A stretch of DNA of 64,000 nt, taken from the NCBI RefSeq assembly GCF_014839805.1, contig NC_051126.1:5340609-5404608 (forward strand), read 5' to 3'. The stretch's first letter is position 1, and each line of letters opens with the position of its first letter. The translations under genes and the position numbers were made by a program. The stretch is from Manduca sexta (taxonomy: Eukaryota; Arthropoda; Insecta; Lepidoptera; Sphingidae). Under the pieces are notes generated by a model. It saw only the letters and a list, made by a program, of their open reading frames with translations, was not told where the DNA came from and did no database searches. This document shows, piece after piece, positions 46,096 through 58,590 of the stretch.

Positions 46096-46338
46096 TCAAC
46101 CAAGTAACAAGATAAAACTAACGTTACAAATAAAATTACCTCTGAGTAAAACCCCCTCACGAGCTGCGCCGAGCACCGCCGCCGCGCCACCGCGCAGCCG
46201 TCGCGCCAGGAAGGCGTCTCGCGAGTTGCTTACACGACCCATCTCGTTCGCTCCAGATCCTAATGCGATTACTTGCATACTACTTCCTGCTCGATAATGC
46301 GTAGGGTTTAAACGCATCGTACACCGATGGCATATCAT
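46096..46338 (-). other. GC-rich island with an 80-codon open frame (copy 1)
   Basis: A CpG-rich core at about 46150-46250 is open on both strands. The minus frame has GGAAAVLGAAREG-type composition with possible donors at GTAAGC and GTAATT. Between the two copies a 2-bp indel in the core changes the reading frame of the last residues (copy 2 at 58390-58590), which argues against coding unless one copy has a base-calling error. It could be a promoter or first exon of an unseen gene. Confidence 0.2.
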
Positions 46339-46339
46339 A

Positions 46340-49300
46340 TGTCCTTATCCGAGTCGTCTATTGCTCTTAAAGCAATAATGCTTCAGTTTGATTTGTGTAG
46401 AAAATCTTATTTCTTACTAAGCTCCTCTCTTATATTAGAAATAACAAAATTGGTGAATATGTTACGTATAAAACGTAATATTCAAAAGAAAAGCAAAAGT
46501 GTTTTGCTGAACCAAATCTGAGAGCGAGCAACAACTTTTAAAGATCAGAGGTCAGCCCGTTTAAAAGCACTTATTACATATAAGCTTCAGGCTATCCAGG
46601 TACCAATTAATTGTGAAATAGGTTCGATAAGCGGTCAGTAAGGTACTGGGTTTTCAAATTCGTACGACGCTTATTTAAATCACTGGAATGTCACTGTTCT
46701 TATTATGTTCTATCTTTTGTAATGGTGCACAGAAAGGTTCAAAGTATGATAGGGCCTAAATAAAAACTGCTCGCTAAGATTTCGGTAGATAAATTATATT
46801 ATCTGTAATACTTCTAATTTAATCTGAAAAAAAAATACAACAAATTTCAGGCATTAAAATTAATAGTGAGGATAATTTAAAGCATTTTGCAATTCAATCC
46901 ATATAAAATCCAAGCCTGCAATTTATACATTTTTATCATAATGCGAAAATATCCAAACACAAACACGCTACCGTCCAGCACGCATTCTAAATTTAAAAAT
47001 CTCATGCCACAGAATTCGCAATCTTAAAAATGATCCACAAATCATTCGTTCAACCAGTCAATCAATCTATCAGCCAGATTAACCCCTAATCGGCGGAAAT
47101 TCGATCGCTCCTGTCACTTGGCGCTGTTGATCAGTATAATTTGACACACATCAAGCACGAAACGTGTTTCCTGTAAGACATCGCGCCGGAATAAGGCTAT
47201 TTCGTATTCAAAATAGTTCCTAAGTGCAGCACGCGATCGGAAGTCGCGTATTATTGATACGCTACTGTAGAATTCCATAAACAAAAACAATAGATTTATG
47301 GTTCAGCGCCTTTTTACGATGACAAGTTATAGAGGTCTACCTGACTGATCGAATAAAGAAAATAAAGTTATTTATTGTTGCCTGTTTTAAAACTTTTATT
47401 ACGCCTCATTACTATATTTCTACATTTACATGAAAATTAAGTCATATTTAATACTGCAGTTTACCTATTAGCTGAAAACTCCAAAACCATTCTACTACAA
47501 ATGTTTTGATCATATGATATTTCATCAAACCTATAGTTTAACATTTTTTCATTCCTTCACAACCATGTACCGTGTTACAGAACCCCACGGCTACAAAGTC
47601 TTAACGCACTTGGCCAAGTTTAATATGATTTAAATAAAGAAACTCCGCGTGTATTTGTTATTCAGCCCTAGGTTACAATTTTGGCATAAATATGGAACCA
47701 CAAGTTTGTTTTGATATTACATAATTTTTGGCAATCATTACGTAAACTGAGCGTATAAATTTAAAATTCCAAATAAAAAAAATGTTAAAATTTTTAGACG
47801 GACCATAAAAAAATTATGAGTAGATAGGAACCTATTTTAATTATTACATTAGTATGTAGTCATTTTTTTCTCTGTACAAAAAAAAATATTCACCTAATAT
47901 GTATTTTATAACGTGCTGTTTCCGACTAGAAATAGATTAATAAAAAATAGATTAGTCGTACATAGGTCAATTTATTGAATGTTTCAACTTTAAATTCACA
48001 CGAAATAATCAACAATTTCTCGTATCATATGTACGATATATTTAAAGTATTAAATTACGTCAAATTACAAAAAAGGTATATTTGTTACTAATTTGCCCAA
48101 GTATCTCAATTAATTCACTTAAACTACGAAATCAATGTACATACACATACGGAAACTAAATGAGATGTTGGGAGAGTAATATTGTCGTGCAATAAATAGC
48201 TCGAAACAATCTGAACAACCCATTCCAATGTGAGATTCTATTGTGCATGCCTCACATACTACACGGTATAATAAAATCGACCGCGCTCTTGTACGAATGT
48301 GCGATGGAATTTTGGGATTCGAACCGTAAAATTGTATATGACTTTAAAATTTCAATATTTGAACGATAAGTTTGATAGTTCTAATTGAATACGTGGGAAT
48401 GTTAATGCAATCTAAATGTGAATAAAATATGATAGTGGTATTAGTTAATTATGATCATTCTGATGCGGAAATTTACATATGAAATCATTTAGTTTGGCGC
48501 AAATATCGACTCAATAAATATGGTAGCAAGATTAACACGCAGTTAATAATGCATAGTTTTCAAGGCTTCGCATAACTATTGATTATACAAATTGTTTCAA
48601 GTTTGTGAAGTTGTAATTCACCGAATTTCCGTTAATATTTGCCAATCATCAAATATTATTGGTGCAACTAGACATCAAATTACAGATAACATGGCAATTA
48701 AGGACTCAAATAAGCGGGGTAAAGTTGACCCAATTTTCTGATTAGCTTATATTACGGCCAGATTGGATCCAATAGGAGATAATTCAGTAAAAGCTCGATG
48801 CGAGCTTGCAAATAGAGCCGACAACGGAAGCATGCAAATTAGTATTAATACGGGTTTCATAGCGGGCTGATATCAGAGGCTTTTTATAGTTACATAATGT
48901 TATGTTGATTTATTTTTACAAGGACATACGGTAACACGTTGCAGAATATGGGTCGTACTTTCTAATAACTGAAGCAATATACTGTAGATATTATTTTAGG
49001 ATTGCGGTATTTTTTTGTATAATATTGAAAATGCGATTTGGATGTAAAACATAGACCCTGTATGATGTATATCTAATATTCCTCTTTTTTGCGATAGAGT
49101 ATATGTATGTTTTTAATGAAAAAAACTATTTTGCTAGTAAAACAATTGGCATTAATACAATACGTGTATTATTTATGTGGCAGTAATAAACAGGTACAAC
49201 ACTACAGGTGTTTAATTATACTTGTTATCGTAATAATCAAAATAGACAATTAATGATAAAACCAATTATATTTAAATTAATAAATCACCCGAAACAAAGT

Positions 49301-50274
49301 CCCGAATTAGACGCAATTAGGTTATCTCCAAATGTATTAATCATAAGTTTTACGGGACAGATTAATGGTAATTGGTATCTGGAACAGGTGCAATGGCCAA
49401 TTAACTAATGACTTATGTTGGAAACCCACAATTTATGAGTCATGGCAGTTAGCACAGATTTTGGACTTTTCTGTATCGATACGCAAACGAGGTACAAAGT
49501 CCATGGACATACGTAATGGTTACGATTATGAAGAACGCTCACTAATACCAAACTCCAAAGTATTAAGTATATTAAAATGTGGAAATTTCCTTCTGCGAAC
49601 CAATATGTATGATGGTTAATTCGAAACCAAATATCTTATTATTTAAATGAACCAATAGCAGCGTCTATGTGCTATGTATACGTATAGCGATGACTTATCA
49701 GACTTTTCGACATAGCATTGCACTAAGTAACGTTTTTGATTAAAAACATAAAAACAAACATTTATTATAATTATTAACCACACTATGTGTTTAATTTTAT
49801 TAGTCCATTATTGGAAGCGCGGACAGATTCAGCCAAATTAATTTCCACATAACACACAACATAAATATACATGTATGCGAATATAAACTGTTTTCGGCGG
49901 AGTACAAAGGGACTGATAGGTACACAATGTCCGATTTTGGCCGATTGCATCTTATAATATAAAATATTATTAAAACAGTAGAAATAGATTGTCATTACTA
50001 TTGGAAAAATCGATTGCGGAATCGGAATAAAAGGGCTCCCGGGAGGAAATGTTTGAAAGGAACAAGAAATTGGGGTGAGTTTTATAAATTTATATATTAG
50101 TATGTATGTTTAAAGACCACACAGGATCGAGAAGTCACACGTTGGCCGAAGCCGAAAATAATTGTATGTATTAACATCTTTACATAACACTATGATTAAC
50201 TTTTTTTTAATCCGCGAGTTAAATAATTTATGGTTATAATTAGCCTAGCTGAAAAGCCTTTCCTGCTACAAAAG
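46340..50274. other. gene-free AT-rich stretch before the assembly gap
   Basis: There is no supported gene. A moderately GC-richer block at 47090-47290 and the short frames at 49208-49619 are unrecognised. The 54-bp segment at 49066-49119 is absent from the other copy. Confidence 0.45.
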
Positions 50275-50774
50275 NNNNNNNNNNNNNNNNNNNNNNNNNN
50301 NNNNNNNNNNNNNNNNNNNNNNNNNNNNNNNNNNNNNNNNNNNNNNNNNNNNNNNNNNNNNNNNNNNNNNNNNNNNNNNNNNNNNNNNNNNNNNNNNNNN
50401 NNNNNNNNNNNNNNNNNNNNNNNNNNNNNNNNNNNNNNNNNNNNNNNNNNNNNNNNNNNNNNNNNNNNNNNNNNNNNNNNNNNNNNNNNNNNNNNNNNNN
50501 NNNNNNNNNNNNNNNNNNNNNNNNNNNNNNNNNNNNNNNNNNNNNNNNNNNNNNNNNNNNNNNNNNNNNNNNNNNNNNNNNNNNNNNNNNNNNNNNNNNN
50601 NNNNNNNNNNNNNNNNNNNNNNNNNNNNNNNNNNNNNNNNNNNNNNNNNNNNNNNNNNNNNNNNNNNNNNNNNNNNNNNNNNNNNNNNNNNNNNNNNNNN
50701 NNNNNNNNNNNNNNNNNNNNNNNNNNNNNNNNNNNNNNNNNNNNNNNNNNNNNNNNNNNNNNNNNNNNNNNNNN
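50275..50774. other. assembly gap, exactly 500 N
   Basis: The round length is typical of a fixed scaffolding gap, not a measured distance. The open frames that appear to span it are meaningless. Confidence 0.98.
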
Positions 50775-51335
50775 TTTTATTAGCATTTTGACTTTTAAAA
50801 GACTTTTAAAAGTCAAAATGCTAATAAAAAACTTACTTAGGACAACTTCAACACAATATTATCAGCTATTCTTACAATAAGAGAGGTTAGAAATAATAAT
50901 AATAATAGCAGGCAGATGTTCTTTTGTTCCCTAATGGTCCCTTGGGTATTTGGGTATTAATGAGTACAAAAAGTATTATGAACTTTATAAACACACGTTC
51001 TGATGACGTTGCAATGGACATTGCTTAACATTGAATTTCTTAACATTTTCGCTTATAACTTTTTATTTATAGTTTTACGACAAAAGTTACTAAACCAAAG
51101 TTGTAGAGAATTTAATTTGCAACAAAAATGTTTATACATTTTTTGTCAGATAAATAGTTTAAGAGATACATCGTAAAACCATTTCAACCCCTATTTTCAA
51201 GATGGCGGCCGTGGGACAAGGGTGGCGACCCCACAAACTTGGTTTTAGCTTTAGACTGACCCCCCCTACACTTCAAAAAAATAAAATTGCGTCCTCTAAA
51301 AAACGCAACCCCAAATGTAACTTTTCAATGGACTA
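50775..51335. mobile_element. right half of the foldback element (cut by the gap)
   Basis: It holds the central hairpin (arms extended here to TTTTATTAGC and GCTAATAAAA, so about 27 bp) and the right arm to GGACTA at 51335. The left arm and spacer are missing because the contig begins here. Confidence 0.9.
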
Positions 51336-51965
51336 AAATGCCATACAGAACTTGTAAAACGCTAACATTTTAAAGCGTCAATATCGACGTCTCACCTTGA
51401 CATGCCATTTCGGCGCCGCGTCATGATATAACTGACTCCTTGATTTACTGACATGTAATATTTTCTTATGACACAACTTTACGGTTTATCGAAGCCCAGA
51501 GTTGATGAGTAATAAATATAAAGTTGAGAAATGTTTTATAATTTTTGGTTGAATGTTCGGAGTTACGTTGAAAATATTTGATATAAGTATCTGAATCTGA
51601 AAGATTTAATATAAATTCCTTACCTAATTCGTAATAAATTAAGAATAATTATTATGAATAAACATAACATACACAAATTATTCATAAATATTGTTTTACA
51701 GTTGTATATAAACTCAAAGTTAAATCCTTATGTAGCCTATAATGCTTTTTTTCTACGTGCCTTCCCCCACAGCAATGTCGAGATCGGCACAATTCGCATT
51801 TCCTCGTAACTGTAGAGCATAATTATTTCTCGCCCGCTTGACATCAACCCCGTCTGAAAATTAGATAAACAATACCCTAAAGGCAAAAACAAAATTTGAC
51901 TCCCTACATTTTTCACTGTATAGCTTACTTATTCTTACTGTTATTATCATGACGTGACAAATTAA

Positions 51966-52261
51966 GGTGGTAGCTCAAGGTCCATTTTCATACATTTTGT
52001 TTCGGCTTTAATCTGGGTAACTAAACAAGTATTGGCAAGTAAAGAATTTAAATTCACGTCTAGTTCACGTCAAATTTAATATGACGAAATTTTAAAGGCC
52101 GAGATATCCATGATTATTAATTATTTTTACATTTTTCTTTCAACTGCGAGAACTAATCACTAACTAGACGTGAATTTAAATTCTTTACTTGCCAATACTT
52201 GTTTAGTTACCCAGATTAAAGCCGAAACAAAATGTATGAAAATGGACCTTGAGCTACCACC
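51966..52261. mobile_element. TTAA-flanked MITE, second copy
   Basis: It is identical in structure to 39710-40005, with TTAA at 51962-51965 and 52262-52265. It is a by-product of the block duplication, not a second insertion. Confidence 0.9.
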
Positions 52262-52773
52262 TTAACTAAATTGAGACTATTAAATTACACATGACGATGA
52301 AAAAAATATCGTCCATTTTATTTCTTTTATTAACAGCAATCTGGCCATACCATTAAATATCCTATACAAGTTATACTACACAAAGTTCACTGTTGAATCT
52401 GTTTATAGATAAGGCAGACACCACGACACGGTCTTATGTCGTCGAAACAAGAATTGAACCAACCAGATAAATCTTTAACTTAAAGGCTACATTTCTACAG
52501 TCAACGTACAAAATAAGAGAATGTATTTTGTATTAAAGTTGATTTTATGTAACATAATTATTAAATAAAAGAAATCGTTTTTTTTTTTGGTAATATACAA
52601 CGATTTTAACTTCCGTTTTTAACTGTAACAAACTTATACCTAATAGACAAACAAACAATATTATTTTACAATTATCTATAGCAAAGAAAATTTAAAAACC
52701 AAAGACTAACTTTCCCATCTTACAATCAGACGCCAATGCCATTGGAATAGAATGCTCTAAAGGGTTATTATAG

Positions 52774-52929
52774 CACTTTAAGAAGTGTTACAAGAAAGGA
52801 AAGGTCTACTCCACGTGTTGGTTTGCTGAGTGGCGCGACATTGTCAAGGCCGTGGCCGGCGCCATGCGCGGGCGCATGCCGCATCTCCGCACGCGATCTG
52901 ATCACACGGGACGATTTCATAGAAAGTAG
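52774..52929 (+). other. unidentified exon-like open frame (copy 2)
   Basis: The sequence is the same as 40519-40674, including the acceptor-like ATTATAG and the TAG stop. Confidence 0.2.
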
Positions 52930-53453
52930 TTTTTGTTTATTTTGCTTTTGCCTCATAAATGACACAAAATAAAATATTTGCTTTTGCAGTAGTAGAAAAT
53001 ATTTTCATAGGGCATCTTAAATCTTTAAAAACATTTGAGAATCTTTTCTGTGCTAATTATAGTTAAGTATCCTCTTATCTATGATGGCTATTTGCATTGC
53101 GAGCTAGTAGCTACCCTAATTATAAGCATAACTACTGTTCATAAATAAGGAACTTGGAATTACAATATGCGGCACTGTTCTAGACTTTCCTCACCACCAT
53201 AAGATATTGAATATTCTGTCTCAAAATGTCTATTAATTAAACTGGCTAGAATATCCATAAACCCGCAATTCAACAGTGCTTGTGGATTGCTGATTGACGG
53301 CAGAAATACACAACTTATCGTCGGCTTTAACCCTGACTAGCCATTTTGAAAAGGTAATACAGCTTTTGCAGTGAATGTTATTTATTAAAAATATGTTGTA
53401 TTAATCAGGTGCGGCATTCAATCTAGTTCAAAGTTAGATAACCGATTCCTATC

Positions 53454-53636
53454 TTATGAATCGCGGATATGGTCCTCAATGATGTCCCCGAAAACATTCC
53501 GCATAGTGTAAGCGACGATGCAACAGCTTACATAAGCGGCGAATGCATTGCGCAAGCGTGTCCGGGTACCGTAACGGTGCGCGGACAATCCGGAATGCCG
53601 CCGATTTGACGCGCGTTGGCTCATCGCATAACCCAT
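53454..53636 (-). pseudogene. probable Harbinger-type nuclease C-terminal fragment (copy 2)
   Basis: Its translation is identical to that of 41199-41381; the adjoining worn repeat is at about 53155-53445. Confidence 0.4.
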
Positions 53637-55238
53637 TTATTGCCGCTTGAAGGTCGTCGAGAATGTGGACACGGCCTTATCATACGATAAAGTAAAATTG
53701 TATTGATTGGTAGGTTTCTCGACTTCATGATAGTAATCATGGAGTAGCCCAAGAGTTTTGAAATCTCCGTATAACATGTAGTTATAGATAGTTCATTTCT
53801 TTTTTGTATTCATTTTAAATTTGTAGTGTAAGAAGTTGTCTGTTAATTATAATCTATCGCTGTAAATATTATCTTTTAAAAATCATCAAAAACGTAATTA
53901 TTCTAAACCCAACAAAATGTAAATCTTTGTGTGGGATTAGAATGAATTTGTTTGTTCCATATTTATGAAGACAATTTCCATTCTTATGCATACATAATAG
54001 CACTATTATTGAAGTCTTCAGAATCCCACGCCTAAAATAAGGACATCTCAAAGGCGCGACATTTCTCCCGTACATGCCATATTTCGCTAGTCCTGCTTAA
54101 AATTTGCGTATACTTAAATGAACTTCCGATGCAGATAGTGCTGCCAATCTGGCTGCTGTTTATGCATTTAAAGAAACATTAACAGCAAAGTAGGTGTAAA
54201 TTGAGTAAAACACAATTTTTCTATAAGGATTCTTTTCTTATACTTTCCACGTACTCTTTCTCTTTCAGCCGTAACAATTATAACATAGCATACTTTTGCA
54301 CACAAGTCTAATTTCTGCACAAAGCTTCCCTACATACCTTTGTGAGCTTATCTTTACTATCATTGATCGACTCACCGGTATCGAAGCCACTACGTCAAGC
54401 TAATTACACGTCATCCACATAAACGCATAGTCTACGTAGCTATTGACCGAACTTGTGGCAACAACAAAATCAGATTTAATAAGGATCAGTTTTGGACGTA
54501 AAACGCACTTTTCCAAACACCTGTTTTGATATTTTTGTTAAAATATGAACCTGAGATATTTGTAGAATTACTGGGTAATGAATATCTGGAAATATGAAAC
54601 ATGCTTATTACGCACATGTAAAGGTGATATATAGTAAACAGATCATAGTAACTACAACGTAATCAAAGGCACTATTTTGTTAAAAAGTGTGCTAAACTAA
54701 TATGTCTAAGTATATTGTGCTACAGCTAAATCATTTCTCTAACCCATTAACAAACATTATAACCCAATGACATATTATAAGCAATCTTGCTGCAATACAA
54801 TTGTTACCTTTTTATGTCATGAGATAGAAATCTAAATATTAATTTAAATATCTAATAAGTTTGCACTACGGCTAATAGATCGATCAATATTACCAGATGA
54901 CCCGACTGTTGTTCGTGTTACCTACTTATTAATAAAATGCTAAACAATGCCATTTACAATAGCTAACGGGATAATTTGGGCTGTACTGGTATGTAGTGAG
55001 ATGTTCCGTTGACCGGCGTTAAGCAAAAAATGCAATAAGCTATCCTCTTTCAGCGTTTGACAGCTATTAGCAGCAATGACTTGACATAGGTGTTCCCCGC
55101 ACCTAAATGACCGACATTGTATGGGGTACCATTATACTATCCCCTTGCGATGTGTGCTGCATTTTCAAATAAACTAAAGAACAAAACATTACATATCCAG
55201 TATATTTTATTTACCATAGGGAACGCAACAACAAATTG

Positions 55239-55451
55239 TCACGTCGGTCGTATGTGAGACAGTGTTGCCCCGGTCGAGCAGGCCCATTCCACTTCCCACC
55301 TATTGGACGCACCCAAATTTACATTACAGTAATATCTCCTATATAAATCGGCATGTCTTCCGAGACCGACTGCACCGTCCAAAGTACCGTTAATAAAATT
55401 AAAACAGATTGTATGTTCGTCAGTCATGGTCTGCTTATCATAATGATACAT
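55239..55451 (-). other. unidentified 70-codon open frame (copy 2)
   Basis: Same translation as 42982-43194. Confidence 0.2.
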
Positions 55452-55740
55452 TCGACATTTTTGTATTGAATTACAAACACCAATATGTTTGGACTTGCGA
55501 AATGATAAATGGATTTGATGAAGAGTTTTTTGTTAAAATCATGATGAATTCAATTTGTACAAAGGATCTTCGATAAAAACATAATGTTATAAACATTTTT
55601 TTAAACATCATCACTCTTAGTCAACTTTAATACTTACTTTTGCATATAACCCTTACATTCTTAACATACATTAATATAAACAAATTGACACATCATACTA
55701 TATTAAAAATAACTAGCCTGCACTTTTGTAGTATTTTTAA

Positions 55741-56032
55741 TGGTAGTAGGTCTTACATATGTAAGAGTCCGTCTGGGTACTGGGTAGGTACCACCGCAAT
55801 GTCTATTTCTGCCGCCAAGCAGCACGATTTATCACTGTTGTGTTCCGGTTTGAAGAACACTATAACCAGTCTAACTACTGGACATAATAAGACTTAACAC
55901 CTCTTGTCTCAGGATGGCAAGCGCTGTGGAATATCAAACAATACTTTGGAATTCAGTGTTAGATGATGTTTCTATTGTTTATGAGCGGTCGTATGGCCAC
56001 GTCATTCAAAGCAATAAAACATATACTTTGCG
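55741..56032 (+). repeat. dispersed lepidopteran repeat, 'clock-hand' family (copy 5)
   Basis: It is the duplicate of 43484-43775 within the repeated block. Confidence 0.75.
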
Positions 56033-56487
56033 TTAATATTTATTGTTACATTTGCTTAAAACATTTTTGAGATTATCACTGCTAAATTATTACGAGTAAA
56101 TGCAGATGTGAACAGATTTTAATGAAAATTAGCATGCAGGTAATCCATATCCTGGAATAATATATTACAGACTAATATTTTGCCCGGGACACGTCTTCCA
56201 CGCGGCAGGAACCGTGAGCAATATTCAGTAAAACTTATTATATAATGTAGCTTAGATAACTGCGCAGTTAGATATATAGATATACAAAGGTATGCGTAGG
56301 TGGAATAATATGAAAACTGATTACAATCTCATGTTTTTATATTGCTTTCACATTTGGGGGATGAAAATTATTACAAACAGCTACTATTAATCTCATATAA
56401 ATTGCATATTGTAAAGACATACATGCTGACCTTTTGATTTGAAGAAATAAATTGAATTAACAAATGAGATACAAGCTTTTAAGCTGT

Positions 56488-56697
56488 TCTACCGTAGTAG
56501 CTAATGGCCGGATATAATCTTCAACCCTTGTGGCACAACGAGCGATAAGTTTAGTCTGAAGGGAGAGACTGCGGGTTTAAATCCTGCATACAAATGTTTG
56601 TGTGATTCGCAATTATTTGTTTGTGAGGGAACGTCCCTTGTAATTCCCGATACGCAGAACACAAGACTCGCATAATAATGTAGAGCCAAAATGTGCG
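56488..56697 (+). repeat. probable tRNA-derived SINE fragment (second copy)
   Basis: It is the duplicate of 44231-44440. Confidence 0.45.
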
Positions 56698-58389
56698 TGA
56701 CTCGGCTGTATTTATGTATATATAATGTAGTAAGTTATTAAGGGCTGACATACACGTAATATTATGCACACGAAAGAGTTTGCCAGTAGTCAACATTACG
56801 GTTTTGAACTATATTTACGACTTTCATTAGTCGGGCTGAAGTAACTCTTTTGTTTTAAAATGTATCGGGTTTCGTCAGTAGATTGGGAGCCAAATCAAAA
56901 TGATGATTATACTACCAGATATTAAGCGAATAGCTCAAGACTCTAACCAAAACAAACGGTTTCGAAACAAAACACATCCAATAAGTACCTATCAACAGGA
57001 TGTTCTAGCTCTAAACTTTCTATTCGTGAAAGAATTTTCACAGTCAAAACAATAGTTCCAAAGACTACCGCGATCAAATAAACAACCACTTAAGCTTTAT
57101 CTTACTAATACTTATTATAGTCTTTTGTTGCTTATTTACTAATATTATAAATGCGAAAGTTTTTGAAAATGTTCGAATGTTCATTTAGCCGAAATTTGGC
57201 TCACAGATAGATCACGTCCTTGATAGGCAAATTTTACCTATTTTTCTTAAAATATTAATTACTATTATGTGCAAGTATACTCTGTATTCTAAGACTTAAT
57301 AAAGGAGAGATAAAAATAGTGATTAAGTAAACACTAATAAGGGAATTAAAAATAATTACTGAATTCAAAACGTGGAACATCTAAATATCGCAACGTGCAC
57401 TGCGGTCAATTTCCGTTAATACTACATGAGTTAATGCGGCAGATTCCGCAATCCATCATATCTAGCCATTCGTTATAATTATCACATCGATCAGACATCT
57501 TGATGATCACCTCAATCGGCTCATGACACACTCTCCGCTATAATTCAACCCTATATTAAGCATTAGTTTCTGTTTTTTGAAGTGTTTATGTTTCATTGCG
57601 GTTACAATATTGTATTATTGCAGATAAATGTATATATTTCTACTAACATATGACGTTTTGAGGATTAACAATTAAGTCCTTATATAGTTAAACAAAACAA
57701 AAGCACATCCAAAAATAAAACTAAATAAAAAGTTTTTAAGACTAACTTAAAATTGGCATAATGTACTAGCATAATTGCCATAAATAAAAAATAAGGTGTT
57801 TGAGTCAAACTCGCATTTAGCCAATTCATATTTTTAAGGGTTCCTGTGTCCAAAAATAAAGGACGTAGATGTTATTCGGACCCGAATAATTTACTCGATT
57901 ATTTCGTCAAAACACTCGTGAAACAAATTCTGAATGAAGTCATTTTGCAAAACCAACACTGGAAGCGAAAAGGACAAACGAAGTAAAAGTACTTTACAAT
58001 GCTAATGACATAGGCGTCCCTTATTTTTTGGTGCCATAAACGACTAACCATGGACGATAATTTGTTACTTTTCTTATAAGAACAATTTTGAACTTAAAAC
58101 TGTAAATTAGCTGTTAATTTTCTTTAAAAAAACTAACTTCAATCATCAACTTTACAAGTTAAACTCGAATACGTATTTTTAAAGTCTTATCCCACGTAAA
58201 CAAAAGTCCTTAGATTTTGTCAATCTCTTCTCTAAACGAAACCCTGAACCCGATTAAGCACGCAAATAGGTTCTATAACAATACCATATTTTCAAAAAAA
58301 AAATATTTTGTAATATAGTGTATAAAAATAAATCCGAAACCAAGCTTACTCAACCAAGTAACAAGATAAAACTAACGTTACAAATAAAA

Positions 58390-58590
58390 TTACCTCTGAG
58401 TAAAACCCTCACGAGCCGCGCCGAGCACCGCCGCCGCGCCACCGCGCAGCCGTCGCGCCAGGAAGGCGTCTCGCGAGTTGCTTACACGACCCATCTCGTT
58501 CGCTCCAGATCCTAATGCGATTACTTGCATACTACTTCCTGCTCGATAATGCGTAGGGTTTAAACGCATCGTACACCGATGGCATATCAT
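58390..58590 (-). other. GC-rich island with an open frame (copy 2)
   Basis: It matches 46096-46338 except for two fewer G in a run and one C/T difference. The frame therefore ends differently after the AREG residues. Confidence 0.2.

Larger units (their letters stand above)
38516..50274 (+). repeat. 11.76-kb directly repeated block, copy 1 (probable contig overlap)
   Basis: This block matches 50775-62471 along its whole length and in order. Its end (GCTACAAAAG) runs into the 500-N gap; the same bases continue into new sequence after 62471 in copy 2. Differences are mostly single-base changes in homopolymers, plus a few substitutions and a 54-bp segment (49066-49119) absent from copy 2. The likely cause is two overlapping contigs or haplotigs scaffolded next to each other. 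A real recent tandem duplication cannot be excluded from sequence alone. Confidence 0.95.

Noticed and set aside
50196..50880. Open frames of more than 200 codons on both strands
   Set aside because: They consist almost wholly of the 500-N gap and have no sequence content.
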